A DNA stretch of 33,476 nucleotides, from contig JBBSHJ010000029.1 in the NCBI GenBank assembly GCA_038253135.1, forward strand, positions 1-33,476, read 5' to 3'. Every line of letters starts with the position of its first letter. Within the stretch, counting starts at the first letter, position 1. Both the position numbers and the translations under genes were made by a program. This stretch comes from JBBSHJ01 sp038253135 (GTDB taxonomy: Bacteria; Actinomycetota; Actinomycetes; Mycobacteriales; QHCD01). The notes under the pieces were generated by a model. It saw nothing but the letters and a program-made list of their open reading frames with translations. It made no database searches and was not told the origin of the DNA. Positions 15,113-22,818 of the stretch are shown piece by piece.

Positions 15113-16119
15113 TTCACGACCTCGGCGAGCTCGACCGGCCGGCGTTCGGACCGCGACCGCTCGGCCGCCTCCGCCACGTAGAACGCCAGCAGCGCGTCGT
15201 CCACCGTGCACGGCGACGGGCCGCCGGAGGCGATCCGCGCGACGAAGGCGGCCAGCTCCGCGGCGTACGCGTCGGCAAAGCGATCGCCGAAGCCGGTGTA
15301 CGCCGTACGGTCCGGAGCAAGCGCGTCGGGACCCACCAGCCGCAGCGGCGTTGCCCGGCCGAGTCCGGCGGCGACGCTTCCTGTCTGCCCGAGCGCCTCG
15401 CACCGCACGTCGTAACCGGCGGCATTGTGCCGAGTCGCCGCGACGTGCGCGAGGGTCCCGTCGGCGAGCGTCAACAGGCAGGCGGCCGTCGCGACGTCGC
15501 CGTACTCGGCGAAGAACGGCTCGGCCCGGTTGGCTCCGGTCGCGTAGACCTCGGCGATCTCGACGCCGGTCAGCCAGCGGATGGCGTCGAAGTCGTGCAC
15601 GCAGCAATCCCGGAAGATCCCGCCCGACGTCCTGATGTAGGCGGCCGGCGGCGGCGCCGGATCGAGCGTCTGGGAGCGCACGGTGTGCAGCCGGCCGAGC
15701 TCTCCGGAAGCGACGGCCTCGCGCACCGCGACGTGGCCGGCATCAAAGCGACGCTGAAAACCCATCTGCACAAGGATTCCAGCCGCTTCGATCGCATCGC
15801 GGATATTGACGGTGCCGGCGATGTCGGCGGCGACCGGCTTCTCACAGAAAGCCGGCGTCTTGGTGGCGACGGCCGCCAGCAGCAGCTCGGTGTGGGCCGC
15901 GGTGGAGGCGGCGATCACCAGCCCCTCGACCGCGCCGCGCTCGAGGAGGTCGCCGACCGCCGCGGCACGGACGTGCGGAGCGCCGACGCTGGCGACCAGA
16001 TCGGCCGCACGCTTGGGTTCCACGTCGGCCACCAGCACCTCGTCGACACCGTCGATCCGCGCCAGCGTGTGCGCGTGACTGACGCCGATCCGCCCAGCAC
16101 CGATCACACCGATCCGCAT
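15109..16119 (-). CDS. iolG: inositol 2-dehydrogenase (Gfo/Idh/MocA family)
   Basis: NAD-dependent oxidation of myo-inositol to 2-keto-myo-inositol, the first pathway step. 336 residues. The Rossmann motif is RIGVIGAGRIGVSHA at residues 2-16. The catalytic Lys is in CEKPVA, and the Asp/His pair is in GGIFRDCCVHDFDAIRWL, which is typical of IolG. ATG 16119 with GGGAG upstream; the frame is open to 16188 but without signal. It is the first gene of the operon, divergent from the GntR regulator, with a palindromic site between them. Confidence 0.93.
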   Translation of the reverse strand: MRIGVIGAGRIGVSHAHTLARIDGVDEVLVADVEPKRAADLVASVGAPHVRAAAVGDLLERGAVEGLVIAASTAAHTELLLAAVATKTPAFCEKPVAADIAGTVNIRDAIEAAGILVQMGFQRRFDAGHVAVREAVASGELGRLHTVRSQTLDPAPPPAAYIRTSGGIFRDCCVHDFDAIRWLTGVEIAEVYATGANRAEPFFAEYGDVATAACLLTLADGTLAHVAATRHNAAGYDVRCEALGQTGSVAAGLGRATPLRLVGPDALAPDRTAYTGFGDRFADAYAAELAAFVARIASGGPSPCTVDDALLAFYVAEAAERSRSERRPVELAEVVK

Positions 16120-16156
16120 GCGACTCCCAGCTCCGTCATGATGCCGCTCGCCAACT

Positions 16157-16180
16157 TTGTCCTGACATTCTGACAATATA
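16157..16180. promoter_or_regulatory. probable IolR-type operator and promoter of the iol operon
   Basis: In the 107-bp gap between iolG and the GntR gene, TTGTC (16157-16161) and GACAA (16172-16176) form an inverted repeat. Two TGACA copies stand 9 bp apart. The segment TGTCCTGACA (16158-16167) fits KGWCHTRACA, the IolR motif I recall for Corynebacterium glutamicum. The adjacent AATATA (16175-16180) is the only AT-rich patch and can serve as -10 on the minus strand (TATATT). Bound protein would cover the iolG start-site region. Confidence 0.6.
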
Positions 16181-16226
16181 GGGGCCACCGCAGGACCGAG
16201 AAGCGACCGCCCGGGGAGGAGACGCC

Positions 16227-16976
16227 GTGCCGCGCGAGAGCGCCGACATCACCGTGACGATCGACCGCGCCAGCCCGGTGCCGCTGTACTTCCAGGTCGC
16301 CGAGTGCCTCACCGGTGCCATCACCGACGGCACCCTCGCGCCGGGCGCCAAGCTCGCCAACGAGCTCGATCTGGCCGACCGCTTCGGCGTGTCACGGCCC
16401 ACCATGCGCAAGGCCATCGAGCAGCTCGTCGATCAGGGCCTGCTGGTGCGCCGCCGCGGCGTCGGTACCCAGGTGGTGCACACGCAGGTACGCCGCTCGA
16501 TCGAGCTGACCAGCCTGCACGACGATCTCGCGGTCGCCGGTCAGCGACCTCGGACCGACGTGCTCGGGCACGCGGTCGAACCCGCGCTGGACGACGTCGC
16601 GCGCGCGCTCGGCATACGGCCGGGCACCCCCGTCGTTTCCCTGCAGCGGCTGCGGTTCGCCCGCGATGAGCCGCTCGCGCTGATGCACAACTTCCTGCCC
16701 GTCGACCTGTGCGACATCGACGCCGCTCGGCTCACCGACCACGGGCTCTACGCCCTTCTGCGGGGGGCGGGGATCACCCTTTCCGTGGCCCATCAGACCA
16801 TCGGCGCGCGGCAGGCCAGCGCGGCCGAGGCCAAGCTGCTCGCCGAGCGGCGCAATGCGCCGCTGCTGACCATGGTGCGCACGACGTACGACGACCGCGG
16901 CCGGGCCGTCGAATTCGCCAGCCACCTCTACCGCGCGTCCCTCTATCAGTTCGACCTGACCCTCCGCCAGCGCTGA
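16227..16976 (+). CDS. GntR-family (HutC/UTRA) transcriptional regulator, likely iol repressor
   Basis: 249 residues. An N-terminal winged helix-turn-helix spans about residues 18-80 (PLYFQVAECLTGAITDGTLAPGAKLANELDLADRF split by the turn, then SRPTMRKAIEQLVDQGLLVRRRGVGT). A C-terminal UTRA ligand domain spans about 95-245 (LSLQRLRF-type strand, DEPLALMHNFLP, PLLTMVRTTYDDRGR, ending YQFDLTLRQR). GTG 16227 with GGGGAGGAG close upstream. It is divergent from iolG, and the palindrome in the shared gap suggests autoregulation and repression of the iol genes, relieved by an inositol intermediate. The role is inferred from position. Confidence 0.9.
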   Translation: MPRESADITVTIDRASPVPLYFQVAECLTGAITDGTLAPGAKLANELDLADRFGVSRPTMRKAIEQLVDQGLLVRRRGVGTQVVHTQVRRSIELTSLHDDLAVAGQRPRTDVLGHAVEPALDDVARALGIRPGTPVVSLQRLRFARDEPLALMHNFLPVDLCDIDAARLTDHGLYALLRGAGITLSVAHQTIGARQASAAEAKLLAERRNAPLLTMVRTTYDDRGRAVEFASHLYRASLYQFDLTLRQR

Positions 16977-17020
16977 CCGCTGCGGACGCCAACCACCCGG
17001 GAAGGCAGGACGTCAACCGG

Positions 17021-17037
17021 GGGCCGAGTGCCGGCCC
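17021..17037. terminator. short hairpin between convergent genes
   Basis: GGGCCG (17021-17026) and CGGCCC (17032-17037) pair around AGTGC between the convergent regulator and oxidoreductase genes. The stem is strong but short, has no U-run, and touches the stop codon of the minus-strand gene. It is a possible bidirectional terminator. Confidence 0.25.
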
Positions 17038-18147
17038 TCAGGCCTGGTCCGGCGTGGCGCCGAGCGGTACCAGGGCCGGTCGCTTGCAGGTGGACCGGAC
17101 CGGCATTTCCGAGCCGGTCTCGCCGGCCGCCAACAAGGACTCCATGATGTCGAGCACGTGGCCGGCGATCTCCCCAGATGCCCGATGGGGCTGCTCCGTG
17201 GCAATGGCCCGGGCCAGATCGGAAAGCCCGTAACCGCGGCCCGCGTCGGCATAGCCCGCGGAGACGTCGAGCGTCGTCCATTCCCGGGTCGCGCCCGAAT
17301 AGAGCTCGACGTCGCCGGCAAAACCGTTGGGATCGGGCACGGACAGCGTTGCTTTGGTGCCATAGACCTCGATCCGCGGGAGCCTGGCCTGCCACACGTC
17401 GAAGCTCATCATGATGGTCGTCAGTGCGCCGGAGACGTGCTCGAGTACGCCGGCGACGTGCGTGTCGACCTTGGTCGGGAAGCGCTGCCCGGCCTTGGGG
17501 CCGCTGCCGATCGTCCTGGTGGCCCGCGGCCGGGACGAGAGGCCCACGACCCGGCGTACCGGCCCGAGCAGGTGCACCAGCGCCGTCAGGTAGTACGGCC
17601 CCATGTCGAGCAGCGGGCCGCCGCCGGGCTGGTAGTAGAACTCGGGGTCGGGGTGCCAGGCCTCGTGCCCGGGCGTCGTCATGAACGCCGCCGCCGCGAC
17701 CGGCGTCCCGATCCATCCGTCGTCGACCGCCTTGCGCGCGGTCTGCGTGCCGACGCCGAGGACGGTGTCGGGTGCGCAGCCGACGCGGACCCCGGCACGG
17801 CCGGCCGCCGTCAGGACCGGTACGGCGTCACAAGCCCTGCCGGTCAAGGGTTTCTCGCCGTAGACGTGCTTGCCGGCCTCGATTGCCGCGAGGGCGACCT
17901 CGGCGTGCGCGGCGGGACTGGTCAGGTTGAGTACGACGTCGACGTCGTCGCGTGCAAGGAGGCCGGTCAGGTCGGTGACGGCGATGCCGGGCACCTTGGC
18001 CGCCACGGCCTGCGCCCGCGCGGGGTCGAGGTCCGCGACCGCGGTGAGCCGCAGATTGGGCAGCCGGGTGAAGCTCTCCAGGTAGGCCCCGCTGATCGAG
18101 CCGGCCCCGACCAAGCCGATCCGGGCGGCCTCGTGCTGCTCGCTCAT
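17038..18147 (-). CDS. Gfo/Idh/MocA family oxidoreductase
   Basis: 369-residue NAD(P)-dependent sugar or polyol dehydrogenase. Rossmann motif RIGLVGAGSISGAYLESF at the N-terminus; EKPLTG with the catalytic Lys at about residue 98; C-terminal alpha/beta domain with GGGPLLDMGPYYLTALVHLLG, where the Asp/Tyr pair replaces the Asp/His of iolG. The HPDPEFYYQ segment is typical of the clade that acts on unusual sugars. ATG 18147 overlaps the stop of the ThuA gene (ATGA), so the two are co-translated. Substrate unknown; a role with inositols or derived sugars is only suggested by the neighbours. Confidence 0.9.
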   Translation of the reverse strand: MSEQHEAARIGLVGAGSISGAYLESFTRLPNLRLTAVADLDPARAQAVAAKVPGIAVTDLTGLLARDDVDVVLNLTSPAAHAEVALAAIEAGKHVYGEKPLTGRACDAVPVLTAAGRAGVRVGCAPDTVLGVGTQTARKAVDDGWIGTPVAAAAFMTTPGHEAWHPDPEFYYQPGGGPLLDMGPYYLTALVHLLGPVRRVVGLSSRPRATRTIGSGPKAGQRFPTKVDTHVAGVLEHVSGALTTIMMSFDVWQARLPRIEVYGTKATLSVPDPNGFAGDVELYSGATREWTTLDVSAGYADAGRGYGLSDLARAIATEQPHRASGEIAGHVLDIMESLLAAGETGSEMPVRSTCKRPALVPLGATPDQA

Positions 18148-18836
18148 CCGCGGCCGCCACCGTCGGGCCGGCGCGATGCCCACACCAGGCCACGCTCGAT
18201 GATCGTGCGGACCTCAGGAATGTCGAGATCGACCAGGCCGTGGCCCATCGTGGCGACGAAGATCCTCCCCGCCGCCCAGCGCCGGGTCCACACCGCGGGG
18301 ACCGTGACCTCCTCGACCTCAGGACCCGGCCGGCCGAGATCGGCATAACCGGCGGCGAATGTCGTGGTGGCGAGTACGTCGTTCGCGGCGTCGGTGCCGA
18401 CCCAATACTGCTCGCTGTGCAACGGGATCCGGTCGATGCCCTTGACGATCTCGTGGTCTGAGGTGACCACGATCTCGTGGTCGACCTGCCCGCCGGGATG
18501 CGCCATGAACTGCCCGCCGGTCAGCCAGAAATACTCCGTCGTCGCGCGGAAGGCGTCGACGATTCCGCCGTGCCAGCCGGCGAATCCGGTGCCGGACCGC
18601 ACGGCGGCGCTCAGAGCCCTGAACTGATCGCCGGTGATCTCGCCCATCGTCCAGCACTGCACGATCAGGTCGGCCGCCGCCATCGTGTCGGTGACGAGAT
18701 AGACGTCCAGCGTGTCGTGCACCGACACGTCGTACCCGTTGGACTCGAGGAACGGCAGGAACGAGTCGGTTGCCTCGACGGGCACATGCCCGTCCCATCC
18801 GCCGCGTACGACGACCGCGTTGCGTTGCGCTGGCAT
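18144..18836 (-). CDS. ThuA domain-containing protein
   Basis: 230 residues with a class I glutamine-amidotransferase-like fold of the ThuA/trehalose-utilisation family. Landmarks are VVVRGGWDGHVPVEATD, ADLIVQCWTMGEIT, GTGFAGWHGGIVDAFR, QFMAHPGG, HSEQYWVG and ATMGHGLVDLDIPE. The biochemical role of ThuA proteins is not settled, but they accompany sugar dehydrogenases, as here. ATG 18836 has no SD; TAGGTT at 18849-18844 lies 7 nt upstream, fitting a leaderless mRNA. The frame to 19085 would overlap the lipoprotein start region and is not preferred. Confidence 0.87.
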   Translation of the reverse strand: MPAQRNAVVVRGGWDGHVPVEATDSFLPFLESNGYDVSVHDTLDVYLVTDTMAAADLIVQCWTMGEITGDQFRALSAAVRSGTGFAGWHGGIVDAFRATTEYFWLTGGQFMAHPGGQVDHEIVVTSDHEIVKGIDRIPLHSEQYWVGTDAANDVLATTTFAAGYADLGRPGPEVEEVTVPAVWTRRWAAGRIFVATMGHGLVDLDIPEVRTIIERGLVWASRRPDGGGRG

Positions 18837-18843
18837 GTCGCTC

Positions 18844-18849
18844 AACCTA
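18844..18849 (-). promoter_or_regulatory. -10 hexamer of a likely leaderless ThuA mRNA
   Basis: TAGGTT on the minus strand, 7 nt before the ATG at 18836, with no SD between. The rest of the 177-bp gap to the divergent lipoprotein gene shows only the SD of that gene. Confidence 0.35.
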
Positions 18850-19013
18850 TCGCGGCCTCCCCGAGCCCGGCGGTGCCCGCGGCGGCTCACTGACCGGTGT
18901 CGGCACGCGATCCCGCGCGGCCGCGTCGGCACCACCTGGAACGGCCCGCCCGGACGCTCCGTCTCACGGAGGCCGGTCGTCATCGGCGGCACGTTCAAGG
19001 AGTGGGCGGAACC

Positions 19014-19451
19014 ATGGGTGGTGCGGTGCGCGGCACGCTGGGCGCCCTCGCGTGCGCCGCCGTCCTCGCCGGTTGCACGCGGCATGCCGGCGGCTCGGGT
19101 ACGCCGGTCAGCAGCGCCGGGCCGGTGACGGGCACGACGTCGACATCGCCGAGCTGCGGCGGCCCGACCTACGCGGATCCGTGGATCGCCTTCCAGTCCC
19201 CGCTTGCCGACGGCGACACGCTGACGGTCGGCGGCCGCGGTTGGATCGATCGGCGCTCCGCCGACGCCATCGCGATATCGGGTACGCCGGGCGCCGTCTC
19301 GCTGGCCGAGCGGAGCGCCGACACGGAGATCCGCTGCGGAAAGGTGCTCGCGACGGCCTACTGGGTCGAGGTGACCGCGCGCACGCCCGGCCGGGTGAGG
19401 CTCACCGTCGCCGGCGGGCCGATCCTGCGGCTGCGGGTCGTCGCCGGCTGA
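19014..19451 (+). CDS. small putative lipoprotein
   Basis: 145 residues. The signal peptide is hydrophobic (GALACAAVLAGC) with lipobox LAGC and Cys21 as the lipidation site, followed by a Gly/Ser/Thr-rich linker. The mature part is mostly beta-prone (DTLTVGGRGWIDRRS, VRLTVAGGPILRLRVVAG) with two further Cys (about residues 48 and 104) that could form a disulfide. It is exported and membrane-anchored; function unknown. ATG 19014 was chosen because AAGGAG is at 18997-19002 and because it gives a proper signal peptide; the frame is open upstream to 18897. Confidence 0.72.
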   Translation: MGGAVRGTLGALACAAVLAGCTRHAGGSGTPVSSAGPVTGTTSTSPSCGGPTYADPWIAFQSPLADGDTLTVGGRGWIDRRSADAIAISGTPGAVSLAERSADTEIRCGKVLATAYWVEVTARTPGRVRLTVAGGPILRLRVVAG

Positions 19452-19469
19452 CGCGACCGGAGCGGGCGT

Positions 19470-20456
19470 TCAGATCCTGCGGCGGGCCAGGTCGGCGGCG
19501 CCGACCAGCCCGGCCGACGGGCCGAACCTGGCCTGCTCGATGCGGGCCAGCGGCCGGAAACCGCGCCCGGTGAGGCTGCGGGCGAAGGCCTCCCGCGCCG
19601 GAGCGAGCAACAGATCGCCGGCGTCGGACACGCCGCCGCCGATGACGAAGGCCGACGGATCGAGAACGGCGGCGAGGGAGGCGATGCCTTCGCCCAGGTG
19701 ACGGCCCATCGCGGTGAAGATCTCGACCGCGGCGTGATCGCCCTCCTGGGCGGCGATGCGGACCTCCTGCCCGGTCAGCTTCGAGATGTCGCCGTCGACG
19801 AGCTCGAGCAGCCGGTGGGCCGCGACCGGCGAGATTTCGGCCAGCTCGATGGCGTCGCGCGCGAGCGCCGTGCCGCTGGCATACATCTCCCAGCAGCCGC
19901 GGTTGCCGCAGGCGCACCGCCGGCCGCCGGGCACCATGCACATATGGCCCCACTCGCCGGCGACGCCGTACGCGCCGCGGTAGAGCGTCCCCGCGACCAC
20001 GAGTCCCCCGCCGATCCCGGTACCCAGCGTGATGCAGACGACGACCGGCTCGTCGCGGACCGCACCGAAGCGGTACTCCGCCCAGGCGGCGGCGTTCGCA
20101 TCGTTCTCGACGGTCACTGGCAGACCGATCCGGTCCGACAGCGCGTCCCGGAGCGGTTCGTTGCGCCAGGCCAGGTGCGGTGAGAAGAGCACCGTCGCGC
20201 GGTCCGACGCGATCCAGCCGGCGGCGCCGATGCCGACGGCGAGGACGTCGTACGACGCCCGCAGCTCCTGCACGGCCTCCGCGATCGCCGTCTCGGTCTC
20301 GCGCACGTCCTTGGTCGGCGTCGAACGGCGTACCTCGTGCACGATCGCGCCCGAGGTGTCGACCACGCCGGCGGCGACCTTGGTGCCGCCGATGTCGACC
20401 CCGATGGCGTAGGTGGCCCGCGTTTTGGTCGGTTGGGTCCCCCTCGGCACACTCAC
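19470..20456 (-). CDS. glkA: ROK-family glucokinase
   Basis: ATP-dependent phosphorylation of glucose in the cytoplasm. 328 residues. The phosphate-1 motif is VDIGGTKVAAG (Asp21). The catalytic segment is VENDANAAAWAEYRFG, followed by TLGTGIGGGLVV. The ROK zinc motif CACGNRGCWE, with its upstream GHMCMVPGG, is complete, and FVIGGGVSDAG closes the sugar site. No N-terminal DNA-binding domain, so it is an enzyme and not a ROK repressor. GTG 20456 overlaps the stop of the SRPBCC gene (GTGA). In Streptomyces the major glucokinase has the same type and also carries out carbon repression. Confidence 0.92.
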   Translation of the reverse strand: MSVPRGTQPTKTRATYAIGVDIGGTKVAAGVVDTSGAIVHEVRRSTPTKDVRETETAIAEAVQELRASYDVLAVGIGAAGWIASDRATVLFSPHLAWRNEPLRDALSDRIGLPVTVENDANAAAWAEYRFGAVRDEPVVVCITLGTGIGGGLVVAGTLYRGAYGVAGEWGHMCMVPGGRRCACGNRGCWEMYASGTALARDAIELAEISPVAAHRLLELVDGDISKLTGQEVRIAAQEGDHAAVEIFTAMGRHLGEGIASLAAVLDPSAFVIGGGVSDAGDLLLAPAREAFARSLTGRGFRPLARIEQARFGPSAGLVGAADLARRRI

Positions 20457-20893
20457 CGCTCCACCCGCGCCCGCAGCTCCGAGAGCGCCGTGTCCATGAC
20501 GACCTGCTCGGCCTTGCGGCGCAGGATTCCGGGCAGCGCGATCGCCAGCTCGACCGCCAGCGCATAGGTCACGGCGGTGCCCGAAGCGCACGGCGCGAGC
20601 CGGTAGGAGCCCCGCTGCGCCGCCATCGTCGCGGACCGCTCGGCCAGCTGCCAGCTCACTGCCAGCCCGTCGTCCGCCCAGTCGTAGGCGAGCTCGTAGG
20701 TGTCCTTGATGATCGCCGCGTCAATCCGGAACCGCACCAGATCGGCCCGACCGTCCGGACGCGCCGACAGGATCTCGGTCTCCTTGATCGATCTCGCCCA
20801 GTCGGGGTACGCCGCGAAATCGGCGATGACGGCCATCACCTCGGAGGGCTCGGCGGCCACCTCGATGGACCGTGTCGAGGACGCTTGTGTCAT
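20453..20893 (-). CDS. SRPBCC family protein (polyketide cyclase/START-like)
   Basis: 146-residue helix-grip protein that binds a hydrophobic ligand. Pattern: STRSIEVAAEPSEVMAVIADFAAYPDWA at the N-terminus, VRFRIDAAIIKDTYELAYDW, and ALPGILRRKAEQVVMDTALSEL forming the long C-terminal helix. It corresponds to Rv2185c (TB16.3) by type and by position next to fadD15. ATG 20893 lacks an SD; TAGCGT (20907-20902) lies 8 nt upstream, fitting a leaderless transcript. It is divergent from the acyl-CoA ligase gene and translationally coupled to glkA. Ligand unknown. Confidence 0.87.
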   Translation of the reverse strand: MTQASSTRSIEVAAEPSEVMAVIADFAAYPDWARSIKETEILSARPDGRADLVRFRIDAAIIKDTYELAYDWADDGLAVSWQLAERSATMAAQRGSYRLAPCASGTAVTYALAVELAIALPGILRRKAEQVVMDTALSELRARVER

Positions 20894-21015
20894 GAGCGAG
20901 CACGCTACCGGTGCGGGTGCGCGGATCGTGGCGCCGATCCGTGGCAGGCTTGTCGTCGCGGGATGCACCGCACCGTGCCACCCGACCAGCACCGCACCGA
21001 CAGGAGCCCTGGACG

Positions 21016-22818
21016 TTGAGCAGCACCCTGCGGGAGTTCACCGCGCCGACGAGCGTGACCGTTGACGATGCGGCCAACCTGTCCGACGAGGTCGTCGCCA
21101 AGGCCGCGCGGACGCCGGACCGGGTGTGTTTCCGGCGGCGGGTCGCGGGAGCGTGGCAACCGGTCACGGCGGCCGCGTTCGCGGCCGAGGTCACCGGCAT
21201 CGCAAAGGGTCTGCTCGCGTCCGGTTACGCCCCGGGCGACCGCATCGCCCTGATGTCGGCGACCCGCTACGAGTGGACGCTCGTCGAGTACGCCGCGTGG
21301 GCGGCCGGTCTGATCGTGGTGCCGGTCTACGAGACCTCGAGCGACGCGCAGCTGGCCTGGATCGTCGGCGATTCCGGCGCGGCCGCGCTGGTCGCAGAGA
21401 CCGTCGATATGGGCAAGCGGGCGGACGCGCTGCGGCCGGAATTGGCTGCGCTGAAGGACATCTGGACCCTCGACGAGGGCGCGATCGACACTCTGGTGCG
21501 GGCCGGCGAGGCGCTCCCCGACGCCGAGCTCGACCGGCGACGCACCGCCGTACACGCCGACGAGATCGCCACGATCATCTACACGAGCGGTACGACGGGC
21601 CGGCCGAAGGGTTGCGTGCTGACCCACCGCAACTTGCTCTTCGAGGTCGCCGCCGCCCTTCAGCTCGAGGCCGAGGTCCTCTCCGACGGAGCGTCGACGC
21701 TGCTGTTCCTTCCCCTCGCGCACGTGCTCGGGCTCGTCATCCAGTGCGCCGTCTTCACCGGCGGCGGCGTGCTCGGGCATCTCGCCGACCGGACGGAGCT
21801 GGTCGATGACCTGCGGGCGTTCGAACCGACCTTCATCTGCACGGCCCCCCGGCTGCTGGAGAAGGTGCTGTCGGTCTCGCGACAGCGCGCCCACACGTCG
21901 GGCGCGGCCAAGGCCACGATCTTCGACGTCGCCGAGCGGACCGCGGTGGCCTACAGCCGGGCGCTGGACGCCGGTACGCCGTCCCGCCGGCTGGCCGCCT
22001 CGCGTGCGCTCTTCGACCGGCTCGTCTTCGGCAAGCTCCGGGCGGCGATCGGCGGCCGGTGCCGCTACGTCATCTGTGGCAGCGCGCCGCTGGCCGATCA
22101 CGTCGCGCACTTCTTCCGCGGCCTCGGTGTCGTCGTGCTCGAGGGCTACGGCCTGACCGAGTGCACCGCGGCCGCCAGCATCAACGCGCCCGACGCGGTG
22201 CACTTCGGGACGGTGGGGCGACCGGTGCCGGGTGTGAGCGCCCGGATCGAGGACGACGGCGAGCTGTCGCTGCGCGGTGGGATCGTCTTCTCCCGCTACT
22301 GGCATGACGACGCGGCCACCGCCGAGACGCTGGTGGACGGATGGCTGCGCACGGGTGATCTGGCCGAGCTCACCGACGACGGCTTTATCCGGATCGTCGG
22401 GCGCAAGAAGGAGCTCATCGTCACCGCCGGCGGCAAGAACGTCGCACCGTCGGTGCTGGAAGATCGCATCACCCCGCACCCGCTGATCAGCCAGTGCCTG
22501 GTCGTCGGGGACCGCCGGCCGTTCGTCGCCGGGCTGATCACGCTCGATCCGGACGCCGTCGCCGGCTGGCTGTCCGAGAAGAAGCGCCCGGCGGCCGCCG
22601 TCGACGAGCTGGTCGACGACCGTGAGGTGCTCGCCGAGGTGCAGGCGGCGGTCGACGAGGCGAACGCATCGGTCTCGCGCGCGGAGTCGGTGCGCAAGTT
22701 CGCCATCCTCGCCCACGAGTTCACCGAGGCCGCCGACGAAGTGACGCCGAGCCTCAAGCTCAAGCGCAGGGTTGTGCTGGAGCGGTATGCCGACGAGATC
22801 GACGCGCTCTACGACTGA
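21016..22818 (+). CDS. fadD15: long-chain fatty-acid--CoA ligase, FadD15 type
   Basis: Activates fatty acids to acyl-CoA through an acyl-AMP intermediate. 600 residues, the length I recall for M. tuberculosis FadD15. AMP-binding P-loop TIIYTSGTTGRPKGC at about residue 190; LPLAHVLG; GYGLTECTAA (A5); WLRTGDLAEL (A7); GRKKELIVTAGGKNVAP (A8); and the catalytic Lys in TPSLKLKRR (A10). I use TTG at 21016 because AGGAG lies 9 nt upstream and the frame before it lacks homology-like features; upstream in-frame starts exist to 20911. Its last 10 bp overlap the end of the convergent pimB gene. Confidence 0.93.
   Translation: MSSTLREFTAPTSVTVDDAANLSDEVVAKAARTPDRVCFRRRVAGAWQPVTAAAFAAEVTGIAKGLLASGYAPGDRIALMSATRYEWTLVEYAAWAAGLIVVPVYETSSDAQLAWIVGDSGAAALVAETVDMGKRADALRPELAALKDIWTLDEGAIDTLVRAGEALPDAELDRRRTAVHADEIATIIYTSGTTGRPKGCVLTHRNLLFEVAAALQLEAEVLSDGASTLLFLPLAHVLGLVIQCAVFTGGGVLGHLADRTELVDDLRAFEPTFICTAPRLLEKVLSVSRQRAHTSGAAKATIFDVAERTAVAYSRALDAGTPSRRLAASRALFDRLVFGKLRAAIGGRCRYVICGSAPLADHVAHFFRGLGVVVLEGYGLTECTAAASINAPDAVHFGTVGRPVPGVSARIEDDGELSLRGGIVFSRYWHDDAATAETLVDGWLRTGDLAELTDDGFIRIVGRKKELIVTAGGKNVAPSVLEDRITPHPLISQCLVVGDRRPFVAGLITLDPDAVAGWLSEKKRPAAAVDELVDDREVLAEVQAAVDEANASVSRAESVRKFAILAHEFTEAADEVTPSLKLKRRVVLERYADEIDALYD

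Noticed and set aside
12501..16173. Very long plus-strand open frames (over 600 codons) opposite the iol genes
   Set aside because: They are antisense shadows created by GC-rich third positions; they lack domains and SDs, and the minus-strand frames encode recognisable enzymes.
17038..18147. Second iolG
   Set aside because: Same superfamily, but the IolG-type Asp/His segment is replaced by DMGPYY, so it belongs to another Gfo/Idh clade.
7000..18900. Possible genomic island boundaries (integrase, transposase, tRNA, att repeats) around the inositol block
   Set aside because: I looked for these at both edges and found none; base composition seems similar to the flanks by eye.
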